A DNA stretch of 64,000 nucleotides from Porphyra umbilicalis (Eukaryota; Rhodophyta; Bangiophyceae; Bangiales; Bangiaceae): assembly GCA_002049455.2 (NCBI GenBank), contig KV918773.1:434001-498000 (forward strand), read 5' to 3'. Position 1 is the first letter of the stretch, and every line of letters begins with the position of its first letter. Below the pieces are notes generated by a model that worked only from the letters and a program-made list of their open reading frames with translations, was not told the DNA's origin and made no database searches. A program made the translations under genes and the position numbers. Shown in pieces: positions 17,625 through 28,900 of the stretch.

Positions 17625-20600
17625 TCAGTTTTTCTGTTTATCGTCATAGCGATGAAGGAAGTGGCAGGCCATCATGGCCCATGTTGTGGGATTTGTATCC
17701 CTTGCGTCTGCTGATAAATGCACTTCGTACTCGAAACATGCGCGCATGGCGGTAGCGTACCAACTGGTGTTGGTCCACTGTGGTATTACCACGGTTGCTT
17801 CCTCTGTGCTTGTCACCAAGCGTCGAAGGACTGAGTCCAAGTGTTGTACCGGAGGTACCAGAAACCCGTTGGGGAGCACTGGTACAGAGGGATCGCTCCT
17901 GATCAGTGTCGCCTGCGCGGATTTCGGCCACACGTATGTGTACGGGCCGTAAACACGGTTCAGCCGAGGAAAATGCCGCAAGGCAAGTTGGGGATCATAC
18001 GCAAAGTTGGGCGTCATGGACGGCAGAGTGGACTTGAGCCACGCGACAGGAATTACTTCCTTGATTGCGACGGCTGTACTTGACTCTGTCCACGAGACGT
18101 CGGCATGGATATCTCCGTCACCGGTAACATGGACATGTTGGATAGTGGGTATCCACGTGGAGTCCATGACGATATTGGCCACGGTTGTGAGCCCGGCCTG
18201 TCGGCGACTTCGTCGCGTTGGCGTTTGCCACTCGTACCCCGGTACATGCTTTTTCTTCTGTCGAAGAAAACGCACCACCAGGTTGCGGGGGAGGTTCTCC
18301 AGGGGTTTCCAGGTGTCGTCCTTCGACCCGTGGTCGAACCAGCGCACTTTAGCGCTATAGCTGTAACCCGTCTGGCGTAAGCTTAGGAGTTTGTCGATCA
18401 CATACTCATCGGCAGTTGCCGGGGTTGACTTGCGTTGGTCTAGACCATCTAGCAGGGGGTGTGGAACCGTGTCCGTCGTCGTTGGACGAGAAGCTGGGGT
18501 GACATGGTCACTGCTGACGCGTTTCTCCTCCCCGTCAATGTCAATGACAAACGTGGAGGCGTCCGCGTCTGCGTCAATGACCACGAAGGGTCCGATGGCT
18601 TTGCTTTGCAGCTTGTTTTGCCGATCGTGGTTGGCCGTACATACGTAGTCGCCGATCTTGACGTCCGCATTGCGGGTTGCGAACCGATGGTCGAAGTTAC
18701 GTTTGTAACGTTGTTGCGTCTTACGCAAGGCCTCGACTACGATGGGGATCTGCTTGCTCAGGCGGGCCATGAACTCGCTTTTGCGAGCTAGGGGTGACCC
18801 GTCCTTGAGCGTTCCCTTATTGGTAAACAGAGTGCCCGGGGGCAAGTTGCGAACCGTGGGGTTGGGGATCCGCCTTGGGATAACGAGCTCAAATGGGGCG
18901 ATGCCCGTCGACCGATGTGGTTGGCTATTATATACCATGGTGATCACCGGGAGTAGCTCATCCCATCGTGATGGGTCGTCGGCGACGTAGTGTCGCAGCT
19001 GAGTAGCCATGGTACGGTTGTACCGTTCAACTTGCCCATTGGTTTAGGGATGATACGTCGTGGTGCGAACCGGTTCAATGCCAAGCATTTTCATCACAGC
19101 GATGAAGAAGTTCAACATGAACTGGGGTCCTTGGTCCGATAGGATCCGGTCCGGTGGCCCGTAGGCTGACACCCACGCGTCGATGATGGCTGACGCCACT
19201 GACATGGCCGTGATTCGCCGCAAGGCGACGCACTTGGTGAGCTTGGCGAAGCGGTCGGTGATAACCAAGATGAAGCGGTTGCCCTTCTTGGAGGGCGGGG
19301 TGGGACCAAAGATGTCAACAGACAGCTCCGTGAGAGGCTCTGTAGCCTGGAACAGGGTCAAGGGCGTCGTGTGTCGCCGCAAGGCGAGGCGATTTTGCGC
19401 ACACGTTGTGCATTTGGTGATGGTCGAATGAATATCCGTCACCATTGAAGGCCAGTTGTATGCCTTACGCATTGTGTAATCCATCCGGTTCATACCAGGA
19501 TGGGCGGCCACGGCTACGTGGTGCTCGAGGGTCAACACGCGTTCGCGTAGAGACTTTGGAATAACCAGTTGATTGCCGTAAGGCGCACGGCGGTACAGAG
19601 CGTGATGCTCATCGCGGAAGAAGGCCTTGGCCGCTCCGCGCTGCACGCGAGTGGACATTTCGACGCAGAAGTCGTCTGTTTGTTGTGCTTTGACAACATC
19701 GTCGAACTCCACCGGTTCCGGTGTGTCGGTACCCGTATACCTCCCAGTTCTTAAGCCGTTGGCCGTCTCGGTCAATGCCATGCAAGGTATATCATCATGG
19801 ATATCTTCTGGCGGCGCCACCGTAGAGGCGCGCGACAGGAAATCGTGCAAGTGGTGCGATGCACCTGATTTATAAACCATATCGAATGTGTATTCGGAAA
19901 GGCGAAGTCGCCATCGCATCAAGCGTCCGCTTGAGTCCGTCGTGCTGTAGATCCAGCTCAGTGCTTGGTGATCCGTTCGGATGAAGAACCGTTGTCCGTC
20001 GAGGAAGTGCCTCAACTTGAGGAGAGCCCATACGACGCCGAGGCATTCTCGCTCTGTTGTGGATTAGTTTTGCTCTGCAGCAGTGAGTCCTCAGTTCAAA
20101 TATCCGACAGGATGAAGTAGCTCGCCCGGTTCCTCCTGGAGGAGGGTACAACCAACTTGGTCAGCGCATGCGTCAACGTCAACGACGAGCTTCCGATTGG
20201 CCTTTCGCAAGGCAAGTACCGGTGGGCACAATAGTGCGTTTAGAAGGTCTTCGAATGCGGCGATAGCCACGTCCGTTGGTGGTGGTAGATCCGGTGGGAT
20301 CTCGACCCTAGCCAGGGCGTTCAGGGGCTCTGCTCGTTTGGCAAAGTCTTTGACAAACCGTCGATAGACGTTGCACATGCCCAAAAAGCTTTTCAGCTGG
20401 GTCTTCGTAGTTGGGAACTTGGCATGCTTCAGAGCATCCACGATCTTGTTGTGCACGTGCAGTTGCCCGGAGCGGACAATGTGTCCTAGGTACTCGATCT
20501 CATCGGAGAACCACGTGCACTTTTCCAAGTTGTGGATAACCCCGGCTTTGCGGAGACGGTGAAGAACCTTGTCAACGTCTTTGACGTGTTGTTCCGCGTT

Positions 20601-22088
20601 TGCGGAGAAGATGATGACATTGTCTAAGTAGACAAAGCATATCTGCCACTTCAAGCCCGAGAGGATAATATCCAACGCGCGCTGAAAGGTAGCGGGTGCG
20701 TTCGTCAAGCCAAAAGGCATGGATAACCGGTGGTATATATCACAGTGCGTCGTGAACGCTGTCTTCTCTTGATCTTCCTTGCGTAAGGGTACTTGCCAGT
20801 ACCCCGCGGTGCAGTCGAGAGACGTGAACACCTGGGCATCTCCCAAGGAGTCGAGGCAGTCCCTCATCCGAGGCAAGGGATAACCATTTTTCTTGGTGAT
20901 GTTGTTTAACCGACGATAGTCGACACAGAATCGGGCTTTGCCGTTCTTCTTCGGTACAATTACCTCGGGGCTTGCCCAAGCACTGTGGCTAGGGGAAATG
21001 ACGTTGAGCTTCAACATCTTGTTGATCTGATCAGCGATGATCTGCTGTTTGAACGGCCCGGTTTGGTAGGGTTGGGCCCGTATGAACAGAGCGTCTGGAG
21101 GAGTGACGATGGCGTGCTCCGTAGCACGGATGACGCCAAGGGTTCCATCCCACACAGACGAATGCGTCTTAAGCATGTCACGAATCTGCTTGTGCAGGTA
21201 CTCGGGTGCCTCACTGAGGTCAAGGTCCTCGAGTGGGTCACGACTCGCGTCGTCCGATGTGTTATCGGTTCCATCCTTTGGATTGTTCTCATCCAGGACG
21301 GCGGAAAGCATCGGCCCTTGCTAGGGTTCTGCGAACCCCAAGGTTGAGTTCTTGCGAACAATGACTTGGTCCTTGCCGAAGTGGCATAACTTGACCAAGA
21401 ATGGTTCGTCCGGTTTGACAATTACGATGCCGCGGGCGACTGCCATGGACTTGTGTCGGCACAACCGAATGTTTGGGGTGATCGTCACCATGCCCGGGGT
21501 GTCGCACGTGGCCATGATCCACTCGTCCTTGTGTCCGTTAACACGCACCTGTTCGCAGGCTCGAACCCGAGCGGGTCTATCTTGCCAGTGGCGGTCCCAC
21601 GCGCTGTCGCTAAGACAAGCTAAGATCGGCGTTGGCCGAGGGAGTTCCTCCGTGCAGCGCACGTGCTCTTGCGAGACGATCATGCGCCAGCGCGGCAAGA
21701 TGCCCTGGATATCTTGTTCAATGAACTCGGTGCCAAGAATGCACGGGACTGGCAAGTTGTCGGAAACGAGGAATCTGTCAAATAGACGCACACCTCCGGT
21801 GTCTGCATATAGATGTATGACATACTTCGTCACGAGACGATTGTTTTTTGCATCTCGGATGCGCGGAAGCGTGGTCAACTCTTCGGCGTAAGCCATCCAG
21901 TTCGAAGGGAGAACACTAGTTCGCACTATGTTCACCCCGGCGCCCGTGTCTAAGACAGGGCGGCAACTTCGCATTACGCGCAGGCATGGGCCTAACGTGG
22001 CTGCGATCTCGTAGTGCCGAAGGGCATGACGTAAGAGTCTTGTCACCGTACGCTTTCGCGTTCCGCCGGGCAACTCCAAGTCGGGCAC
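17625..22088 (-). pseudogene. pol of Ty3 element 1 (PR-RT-RH-INT-chromodomain plus extension)
   Basis: Read on the minus strand. An aspartic protease (VLDTGAG) lies near 21.9-22.0 kb. Reverse transcriptase is at about 20.4-20.95 kb (FCVDYRRLNN, SLDCTAGYWQVPL, MPFGLTNAPATFQRAL). RNase H with a C-terminal TDHQALSWIY block is near 19.9-20.2 kb. The integrase H2C2 zinc finger is near 19.45-19.6 kb (HPGMNRMDYTMRKAYNWP, CTTCAQNRL), with the catalytic core to about 18.9 kb. A chromodomain is at about 18.26-18.41 kb (DEYVIDKLLS, KVRWFDHGSKDDTWKPLENL). Unusually, about 205 further residues follow the chromodomain. The region is broken in roughly three or four places. Confidence 0.9.
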
Positions 22089-22093
22089 CCGGC

Positions 22094-23740
22094 CTAGACG
22101 TTTTTCGAGTCGTCCACGGCGTCGGCCGGATGTTCGATCTCGTCTTCTTCGACGTTACCGTCGGCAAGATCATGAACGCCGATAGGCGGTTGCCGACGCT
22201 CGCGAGGGCGATAAGGCTCGGCACACTGTGCAGCGAAGTGCCCCGGCTTGTTACAGTTGTAACAGATGTCAGCCCGATTGGCTTGAGGGACGGCGGCCCG
22301 AGGGGGCGGCGGGGTACAAACCGGTGTGAACGGTCGTTCCGTCGTCGTGCGCTGGTCTTGTGTCGCGTAAGCGACTTTGATCGCCGTTGGGCGGGTAATC
22401 TCGAGTTGCAAACGCAACTTGTTAGTACCGTCCCAGTACATCTGGGCGGTGGCGACCGTCTCGGACAGGGTTCGGTCGGGGAACTGGTCGTTCAGGACCC
22501 GGACGTGCGCTTGCACAAGGTCCGAAAGACCAGTGATGAAGACGTCCTCAACGTCTTGGATGTCGAACAAACCGTTCAGGAGGTCGCATTGCGATTCCAC
22601 GCGATGACCAAAGGCCGTGGGCGCCTCGTTGTCTTGTTGCTTCATCGTAATGATGTCTTGATAGGCGTTAGCCATAGTCGCGTGCGTCGCATACTTCGAA
22701 AGAAGCCAGTTGACGGCATCTCCGTATGTACGGATGGCATAACGCTTACGTCCGAAGGTGCTGTTCAGCGCGCCAAAGAAGGCCATCTTGGCGTTGCCGG
22801 CTAGTCGAAAGACCATAAGCGGAAGGGATTGACCGTGCGGCAGCCCATCCGCGTCGCACGCGCGGCGAAAGGTCGTCAAGAACGTGAAGATGCCCAAGGG
22901 CAGAACTCCCGTGAATGGCTGTTGCCCATGGAACGCTCCGTCCAAACGTTTGTTGAGACGGTGCGACCGCTGTGTCTCTTTAGACGTATACGTCAGTTGA
23001 CGGCGGATCGGGAAGTACGTCCTGTAGTCAAAAGGTGTCTTGAAGCGGCTATTAGCCGGGCGGATTACTTTGATCCTATCGGCTTTTTCAAGTCGCTCCT
23101 TCCGTTTGGTGGGGGGCGCGGGGCGCTTGCGCGCGGCCGAGTCCGACTCGCTCGAGGTGTCGCTCGGTGAGGACCCACTTGGGGGCGACGGCGGGCCTGG
23201 CGGCCCGTGGCCATCGTCCGAAGAGGACGTGTCCGTCGCGTTGGAGTTGTCGTCGTCTGACGACATCGAACTTGACCCAGAGGCGGAATCGTCGGAAGAT
23301 GAGGAAGGCGCGGCGTTCGCCGGTTCGTCCTTGCGAACGGACTTGTCCTTAGTCACCTTGCTCGTCTTCTTGACATTCTTGGTCTTGTCGCCCGACTCGC
23401 GGCGAGACTTAGCCACACGGCGTTCCTCCTCGTGGGAGTCGACCTTGCGCAGGGCCTCGAGGTCGTCGACCAACTTGTAATTGGCTCGCGCCAGAGACTC
23501 GTTAGTCTGTTCTTGGGCCGTTAGGCGTCGCTGAAGTGCTTCAACGGCCGCCTTCAGGCTCTCCACCACCTGCATCTGCCCAGAGGCGGCTTGATCCGCA
23601 GGAATGGGAGGAGTTGAAGCACCGTCCGTTGGGGCGTCGGAGGCGGCAGGAGGGCCTTGTCCCCCGCCCGGCGGCCGGTAGCCAGCTGGCAACTTGCCGT
23701 CTCTGGCTCGCCGAGTGCCGCCGGTACCACCAGTAGACAT
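22094..23740 (-). CDS. gag of Ty3 element 1
   Basis: A 548-codon frame at the 5' end of the minus-strand element. Gly/Pro-rich N-terminus, a helical segment, MQVVESLKAAVEALQRRLTA, then a Ser/Asp-rich acidic linker, a capsid-like region (YRTYFPIRRQLTYTSKE, ITMKQQDNEAPTAFGHRVES) and one CCHC zinc knuckle, CYNCNKPGHFAAQC, near the C-terminus. This matches Ty3/gypsy Gag organisation. It forms the virus-like particle and binds element RNA. Confidence 0.85.
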   Translation of the reverse strand: MSTGGTGGTRRARDGKLPAGYRPPGGGQGPPAASDAPTDGASTPPIPADQAASGQMQVVESLKAAVEALQRRLTAQEQTNESLARANYKLVDDLEALRKVDSHEEERRVAKSRRESGDKTKNVKKTSKVTKDKSVRKDEPANAAPSSSSDDSASGSSSMSSDDDNSNATDTSSSDDGHGPPGPPSPPSGSSPSDTSSESDSAARKRPAPPTKRKERLEKADRIKVIRPANSRFKTPFDYRTYFPIRRQLTYTSKETQRSHRLNKRLDGAFHGQQPFTGVLPLGIFTFLTTFRRACDADGLPHGQSLPLMVFRLAGNAKMAFFGALNSTFGRKRYAIRTYGDAVNWLLSKYATHATMANAYQDIITMKQQDNEAPTAFGHRVESQCDLLNGLFDIQDVEDVFITGLSDLVQAHVRVLNDQFPDRTLSETVATAQMYWDGTNKLRLQLEITRPTAIKVAYATQDQRTTTERPFTPVCTPPPPRAAVPQANRADICYNCNKPGHFAAQCAEPYRPRERRQPPIGVHDLADGNVEEDEIEHPADAVDDSKNV

Positions 23741-23948
23741 ACTGGGACCTGCTCAAAGTGTTCCGACTTGGCGAACGCCCTGCGCGCCAACGTCGAAGAT
23801 CTCAACCGTGATGCCCCCGGCACCACGCTCACAACATGGCTTACACCCCGCGCGCCAAGCGACCGTATCGACACCGTCACAATGCCACGAGGCAGCGAGA
23901 AGGTTCTCGGGGACACCGTGCCGCGAGGCACGACGAAGGCGAAGGTAT

Positions 23949-23965
23949 CCCCTGCTGCTCCACCA
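23949..23965 (-). other. Primer-binding site of Ty3 element 1
   Basis: On the minus strand TGGTGGAGCAGCAGGGG lies two bases inside the 5' LTR. It is complementary to a tRNA 3' end finishing CTGCTCCACCA, not to initiator-Met tRNA. The same 17 bases are found at the matching place in the second Ty3 element (58222-58238). Confidence 0.75.
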
Positions 23966-23967
23966 AA

Positions 23968-24362
23968 TGTGGTATTAATAACGTTAGTTCAATTACCATT
24001 GTACTGAGACCGACCGTAGCCACGCAATAAAGCGAGTTCTGTCGCCGTCGCGGCGAGGAAGAAAGACCTTTTGTTGAAGGGCATCCGATGGGGAGCAGGG
24101 TGGTGCCCACGACGGCGACCCCGGACCCAAGGTGGTTTAATACAAACAACGGCACTGGTCGATCGACCATCCGATCAATCGATCGTAATGAGTGCCGGCA
24201 AACAGATGGACAGGCAAGCAAACAAACAATAAAAAAAATGAACAATGCGAAAGCAACCCCCCAAAGGGCTTGCCACAAGCCGAGTCACACAAATCCGTGG
24301 ATTCAGCCAGTCAAGGGGGCTACTCGTGGCCAATTTCCAATTGGGAGCAGAGATATGCTACA
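23968..24362 (-). repeat. 5' LTR of Ty3 element 1
   Basis: 395 bp, near-identical to 14379-14770. Followed by GATCG, the second copy of the target duplication. Confidence 0.9.
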
Positions 24363-24367
24363 GATCG

Positions 24368-25411
24368 GACGAGACGGCCGGGCGGGGGGCCAACTATGCC
24401 CGTGGCCAACGGCGCCGATTCGCCCGAGCACAGGTTCACGCCGCACGTTTCGCCGCTAAGGCGCTTCGGATGGCCCAGGCGGCTGCTGCAGCAGCCGACG
24501 CTGTGCAAGCCCCCGGTCGAGTTGCGGATTTGCACGCGCCTCGGACCGGTGACTATGGGCCTTGGCTGTTTGAGCCAGGCGGCGCTGTACGTGGCGCCAA
24601 CGGCCGCACGGTCGACGCCAGCGTACGTGGCGGCGGTGTCACGTTGATCCGTCTCCCCAAGCGGCGCGGCCTGAACGGGGCCCGATCAGGCCGCCAAGAT
24701 CGACAATCAAGGAAGAGCAGCCGCACTGACGGGCCGTCGCACGGCCAAGCGGCATCATATGTCGTGCAAGGATCCAACTCTTCCGTCCGAGCGCGTGACC
24801 CCGCCGGGTCCGAAGCGCGGGTGCCGCAATGGCCACGCTTTGCTGCGGCGGTCGCGGCATCAGGTGTGGTGAGAGATCACGCTGGTCACGCCGGCCTGTT
24901 GGTGTCGGAAAGAGCTTCTGCTCGAACCGAGCACGTGATTGGATCGGGCCCTGCTTCACCGCCCATTGCATCTCCGTTTGCCTCGGTCATCCAAGGGGCT
25001 CGTGGAACGCTGATTGGCACCGTCGGCGGACTATCTTCCGGGCAACTGACAATGGCCGTTGCTGCGCTCGAGTTCGCTGGCCTGAGCTTCGTGCCAGACG
25101 ATTCGCGATTGAAAGTTATGCGGGACTGCTCGGCATGTTGTGGCAACTTGGCGGGCCTTGATTCGACGATGCTAGGCTCTGTCATCATGCTGCAAGGTGG
25201 GGGCTCTGTTTCGCAGGCGGCTCGATTTCTCCTCCAGGGCCTCCTTGCACATGCATGCGATCGTGGATGCCGCCCCGCGCCACGCCGGCCGCCTTCACAG
25301 GTGGGATCGCCACCTCACCGGTTCGCGCCATCTGTCCGACCCCGGCCCCCGCAACTCAACATTCGCCGTCGCCGACCCTACTTCGCCGCCGACCAAGCGC
25401 CACCGTGGTGA
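24368..25411 (+). CDS. 3' part of host gene interrupted by Ty3 (unknown protein)
   Basis: It continues in phase from the 20 codons at 14319-14378 and runs 347 codons to TGA at 25409-25411. The sequence begins DETAGRGANYARG, followed by an Ala-rich helix (KALRMAQAAAAAADAVQAPG), a Gly/Arg/Ser-rich middle and a more ordered part, GTLIGTVGGLSSGQLTMAVA and LDSTMLGSVIMLQGGGSVSQ, then a basic Pro/Arg tail. No family is recognised. It could be an exon of the JmjC-type gene that follows on the same strand 530 bases away, but no splice sites prove this. Confidence 0.45.
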   Translation, partial: DETAGRGANYARGQRRRFARAQVHAARFAAKALRMAQAAAAAADAVQAPGRVADLHAPRTGDYGPWLFEPGGAVRGANGRTVDASVRGGGVTLIRLPKRRGLNGARSGRQDRQSRKSSRTDGPSHGQAASYVVQGSNSSVRARDPAGSEARVPQWPRFAAAVAASGVVRDHAGHAGLLVSERASARTEHVIGSGPASPPIASPFASVIQGARGTLIGTVGGLSSGQLTMAVAALEFAGLSFVPDDSRLKVMRDCSACCGNLAGLDSTMLGSVIMLQGGGSVSQAARFLLQGLLAHACDRGCRPAPRRPPSQVGSPPHRFAPSVRPRPPQLNIRRRRPYFAADQAPPW

Positions 25412-25941
25412 ATGTTACCCTCGGCCATAGCTGCAGCAGACTACGGAGCGTGCTGCCACATCGGGTGAGCGTACAGGGCCCAACGCTTCTGCCTCGGAGG
25501 GGCCGTTGCTCTTTCCCCGCAATGCCGAGCGTCGCGTTGAGCTTTCGAGTTGAGGCACTCAGTCTGTTCGTGTCAGGAGCTCATTGTCCCAGCGGGTTTT
25601 CGATGGTGTCTTCTTTTGGTTCCTCTTCCGGGCGGTCACGTCGCGATCTCGTGGCGGCGCCCGTGTTTTGTCTTCTATGACTGCTGACGCGTTCGCCGGC
25701 GCCGCGGCTGGCAAGTCGTGGGGTATGCGCCTGGGGAGCAAGGCGATTAGGGACGGTATGGTTCTGAGTGGAGGAATGACGGTGATGTCTGTGCGTTCCG
25801 GCAACGTGTGAAGGGGGGTGGTCCTGAGAGACTTGGACCAAATTTTGCCGGTATTAGTGCACTACAAGCGGCGTGAGACGGACGCCGCCGAGGTCCTGAA
25901 CTCGGCCAACGGCGCAATTGTGGTCATAGACACCTCTGGAA
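25412..25941 (+). other. Spacer with conserved-looking peptide in one frame
   Basis: One frame (about 25584-25970) encodes AFAGAAAGKSWGMRLGSKAI and, after an in-frame TGA at 25809-25811, RDLDQILPVLVHYKRRETDA and LNSANGAIVVIDTSG. These are not low-complexity and may be an exon of the neighbouring JmjC-type gene, joined to it by a splice near 25935-25950. The joint is a guess. Confidence 0.3.
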
Positions 25942-28900
25942 TTGGCAGGGAATGGGGGCTGGAATGAGTGTGTGCTGCAGGGGTTCATCAAGATGCTGGC
26001 TGTCGTTGTGGCGCAGGTTCACTTCATCGACACGGACGATTGCTCCCGCGTTGAGAGCAACTTGAGAACTTTGCTGCCTGTGTCGGTCATTGCGCCGCGG
26101 CGGAGCGACGAGCGCGAGACAGCCGACAACCTCCTGGCGTACGGCGCACTTCTGTTTGGCGCACCCAACGACGCGAGCAGGCGAGATTTCCTGGACCCAC
26201 ACTTCTCCATGTGGCAGCAGGCGGCCTACGCCCCTGACTTCCGTCATCGCCTCCGGCACTTGCTCTTTGCTCCTTACCCTGCGCATGACAAGCTCAAGGA
26301 GGAAGAGGAGACTGATGCGATTTTGAGTGGACGCGCTGCTTACAACCCCAACGATAGCGATGGCGGCGGTACCTCTTTCCGAGATGCTCATGTGGGCGAC
26401 CGCGACAGTAGCCATGACGACGAAGACCGGAAGCCAATATCGGGGCGGAACGCACGACGCAGTGAGGGACGCAGCCGCCGCGGTTTATCTTGTGGTAGTG
26501 GCGGTCGTAGTGGCAGAGGCGGTCGACGAGCAGGTGCCGCCAGCGGCGTATGCCACAGAGACCATATCCGACGTGAAGGCCAAAGCGGTGGCCAGCGGCG
26601 GCCTGATGGTCGTTCCGGCGCAGGTGATCAAGTCACAGCTCATCTGGACGCTGACGGTGCACGAAGTGGCAGAGGTCAAGGCAGCAGTCACGGTCGGTCT
26701 GATTGCCGAGTTGGCGGAGACGATCAAGTCGCCGTTTGTGCTGGTCGTGGTGATGATGGCGGACGGGGTGTTGCACGTCATGGTGCGGGCGGCGATTGCC
26801 GTCAGTCTGGTCGTCGAGTTGGTAGCCTCGTTGATGACGCAGGCGGCGCATTTGGTGGTGCCGATGGTGTCCGTCGTGTTCATGGTCCAGGGCAAGGCGG
26901 CAGGCGCGGTCGGGCTGATGGGCGAGCTGGCGGCGACGATGGCGTCTCAGGTTACGACGGTCGTGGTGCCGAAGGTAGAGGAGATGAACATGCCGGTCGA
27001 GGTGGCGGCTGCTGTGGGCCTGATGATCGAGTTGGTGTTGACGATGCAGTGGCAGGTGGCGCCGGCCGTAGTGGCGACGGTGGCCGAGGTGGTCAAGGTC
27101 CACGTCAAGGCGGCGGCCGGGGTCGGGCTGATGGGCGAGTTGGAATAGACGGTGGGGTCGCAGGTGGTGCCGGTCGTGGCGCCCACGGTTAACAAGTTCT
27201 TCAAGATGCCGGTCGAGGTGGCGGACGCCGTTGTCCTGATGATTGAGGTGGTGGTCACGCTGCAGTGGCAGGTAGCGTCGGCCGTAATGGCGACGGTGGC
27301 CGAGGTGGACACATTCAAGAACAAGGTGGCAGACGCTGTCAGCCTGGTTGTCGAGTGGGATATCATGACGATGTTGATGACGATGAGGTACCTGGTGGTG
27401 CTGCAGGACGTTATCGTGATGGTCAATGCCAAGGCGGTGGTCTCCGTCGGCCCTACGAACAAGGCGGCGGTAACAATGAGGCCGCAGGTGAAGCTGGCCG
27501 CGGACGTGATGGTGCAAAAGGTAGTAAAGGTCATGGACAAGGCGGCGGTCGCGGTCGCCCCGATGACCGAGGTGGCCGTGACGACGAGGCTGCACGTGGT
27601 GCTCATCGTGGAGCTGATGCTGGACGGGGTGGTCAAGGTCAACGTCAAGGCGACGCATGCCGTCGGCCCATTGGTGAAGAAGGCGGTGTGGACTCGTTCG
27701 GTGCTTCTGATCGTTTTTGCGCTGGTCTTGATTGTGTCTGCGGTTTTAAGCGGAGCGACTGTGCTGATGGCACCTCCGTTGCATTCAAGCCACCTTGTGA
27801 AAAAGCCGGCCTGAGGGGTCGGCGGGTGGCGCACGGTGGTGCTGGGGGCAGTGGTGAAGGGGGTCTGCATGCACTGGCGCGGCTGCAACGCAATGAGTCG
27901 GTGGTGGAGCCGCAGACTGCCGAGCACGGTGGCACGAAGTTCCACTCAATTCCTGTCACGTGCATAACCACCCTTCCGGGTCTCGGACTGCTTGGCTTGA
28001 TTCCATCGCAGGCAGCGTCCATTCGTACATTTGGCGCACACGTGTTTCGCATAGTAGCACCCCAGATTCGACCTGTGTCATGCGCGGCGCCAAAGCGGAA
28101 AGTTGGCGAGCAAGTCCGGGTGCGGATTCAAACTTTCCCGCAGTACCCAGCCATTGTCAGTGCGTCCTTCGGTGGTAGCACGCAGGCGCATCCTGGTGTG
28201 AATCGCGACGGGCTACGAGATCAAATGCCGCAGGAAAGGGAGATGATGCTAACGAGTGCTGAGGTCAGGAAGAGGATGCGCGAGAGCACAACCGTTCTTC
28301 GCGCCAGGTACAAGGACTTCGGTGTTTCTCAGTTCCTTCAGAACGTCAATGATTCGAGGGTCACATGGACGCGAGGTGTGACTGCAGGTGGGCGCGAGAC
28401 CAGAGCCATTGGTCCTGGAAAGCCCAAGCCAATAGAGGTGTGCTACGTCTCCGACATGACTCCAGCCAACGAGGATGGGTGTGGCAGGAGCCTGGACGAT
28501 CAAGCCTGTACAGCCAAACCGGAGCCCTTTCCGCCGAGTGAGCGATTGCAGAACCGTCGTACTCTGAACCACCACAGCATGCTTGGTGCCTGTGCCACAT
28601 ACGAAGGCATAAACACTAGCTTTCTCTACGTGGGAAGCGTTGGCTCTCACTGAAGTTGGCATAAACAGGACAATCTGCTGCAGTCGATTTCCAACCTGCA
28701 GTCCGGGGCGAACAAGTTCTGGTTTTTTGTTGCCAGGTCTGAGGTTCCAAAAATGGTACGCGTCATAAGTGAGCATATGGACCCTGTCCTTCTGGCAGCT
28801 GCAGGAGGAGACGTGTGGACGTTTCTAGCGGAGAAGGCAATCTTGTGGCCTGCGTCGTTCTTCCTTGCGCACGGTGGTCGCGTCGGCTTCCACAAAATGG

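Larger units (their letters stand above)
14379..24362 (-). mobile_element. Ty3/gypsy chromovirus, about 10 kb, both LTRs present
   Basis: Two LTRs (14379-14770 and 23968-24362) begin TGTGG and end TACA and differ at only a few percent of sites. They enclose a minus-strand gag-pol in the order gag, protease, reverse transcriptase, RNase H, integrase, chromodomain. A primer-binding site lies just inside the right (5') LTR. Target duplication GATTG/GATCG. Between the end of pol and the 3' LTR lie about 2.8 kb with two plus-strand open frames. The element is broken in a few places but otherwise complete. The LTR similarity suggests fairly recent insertion, younger than the second Ty3 element at 39 kb. 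Confidence 0.92.

Noticed and set aside
26633-27945. Minus-strand His/Arg-rich and Thr-rich frames of more than 330 codons
   Set aside because: Products of the 108-bp repeat being open in several phases; the plus-strand phase joins recognisable JmjC sequence instead.
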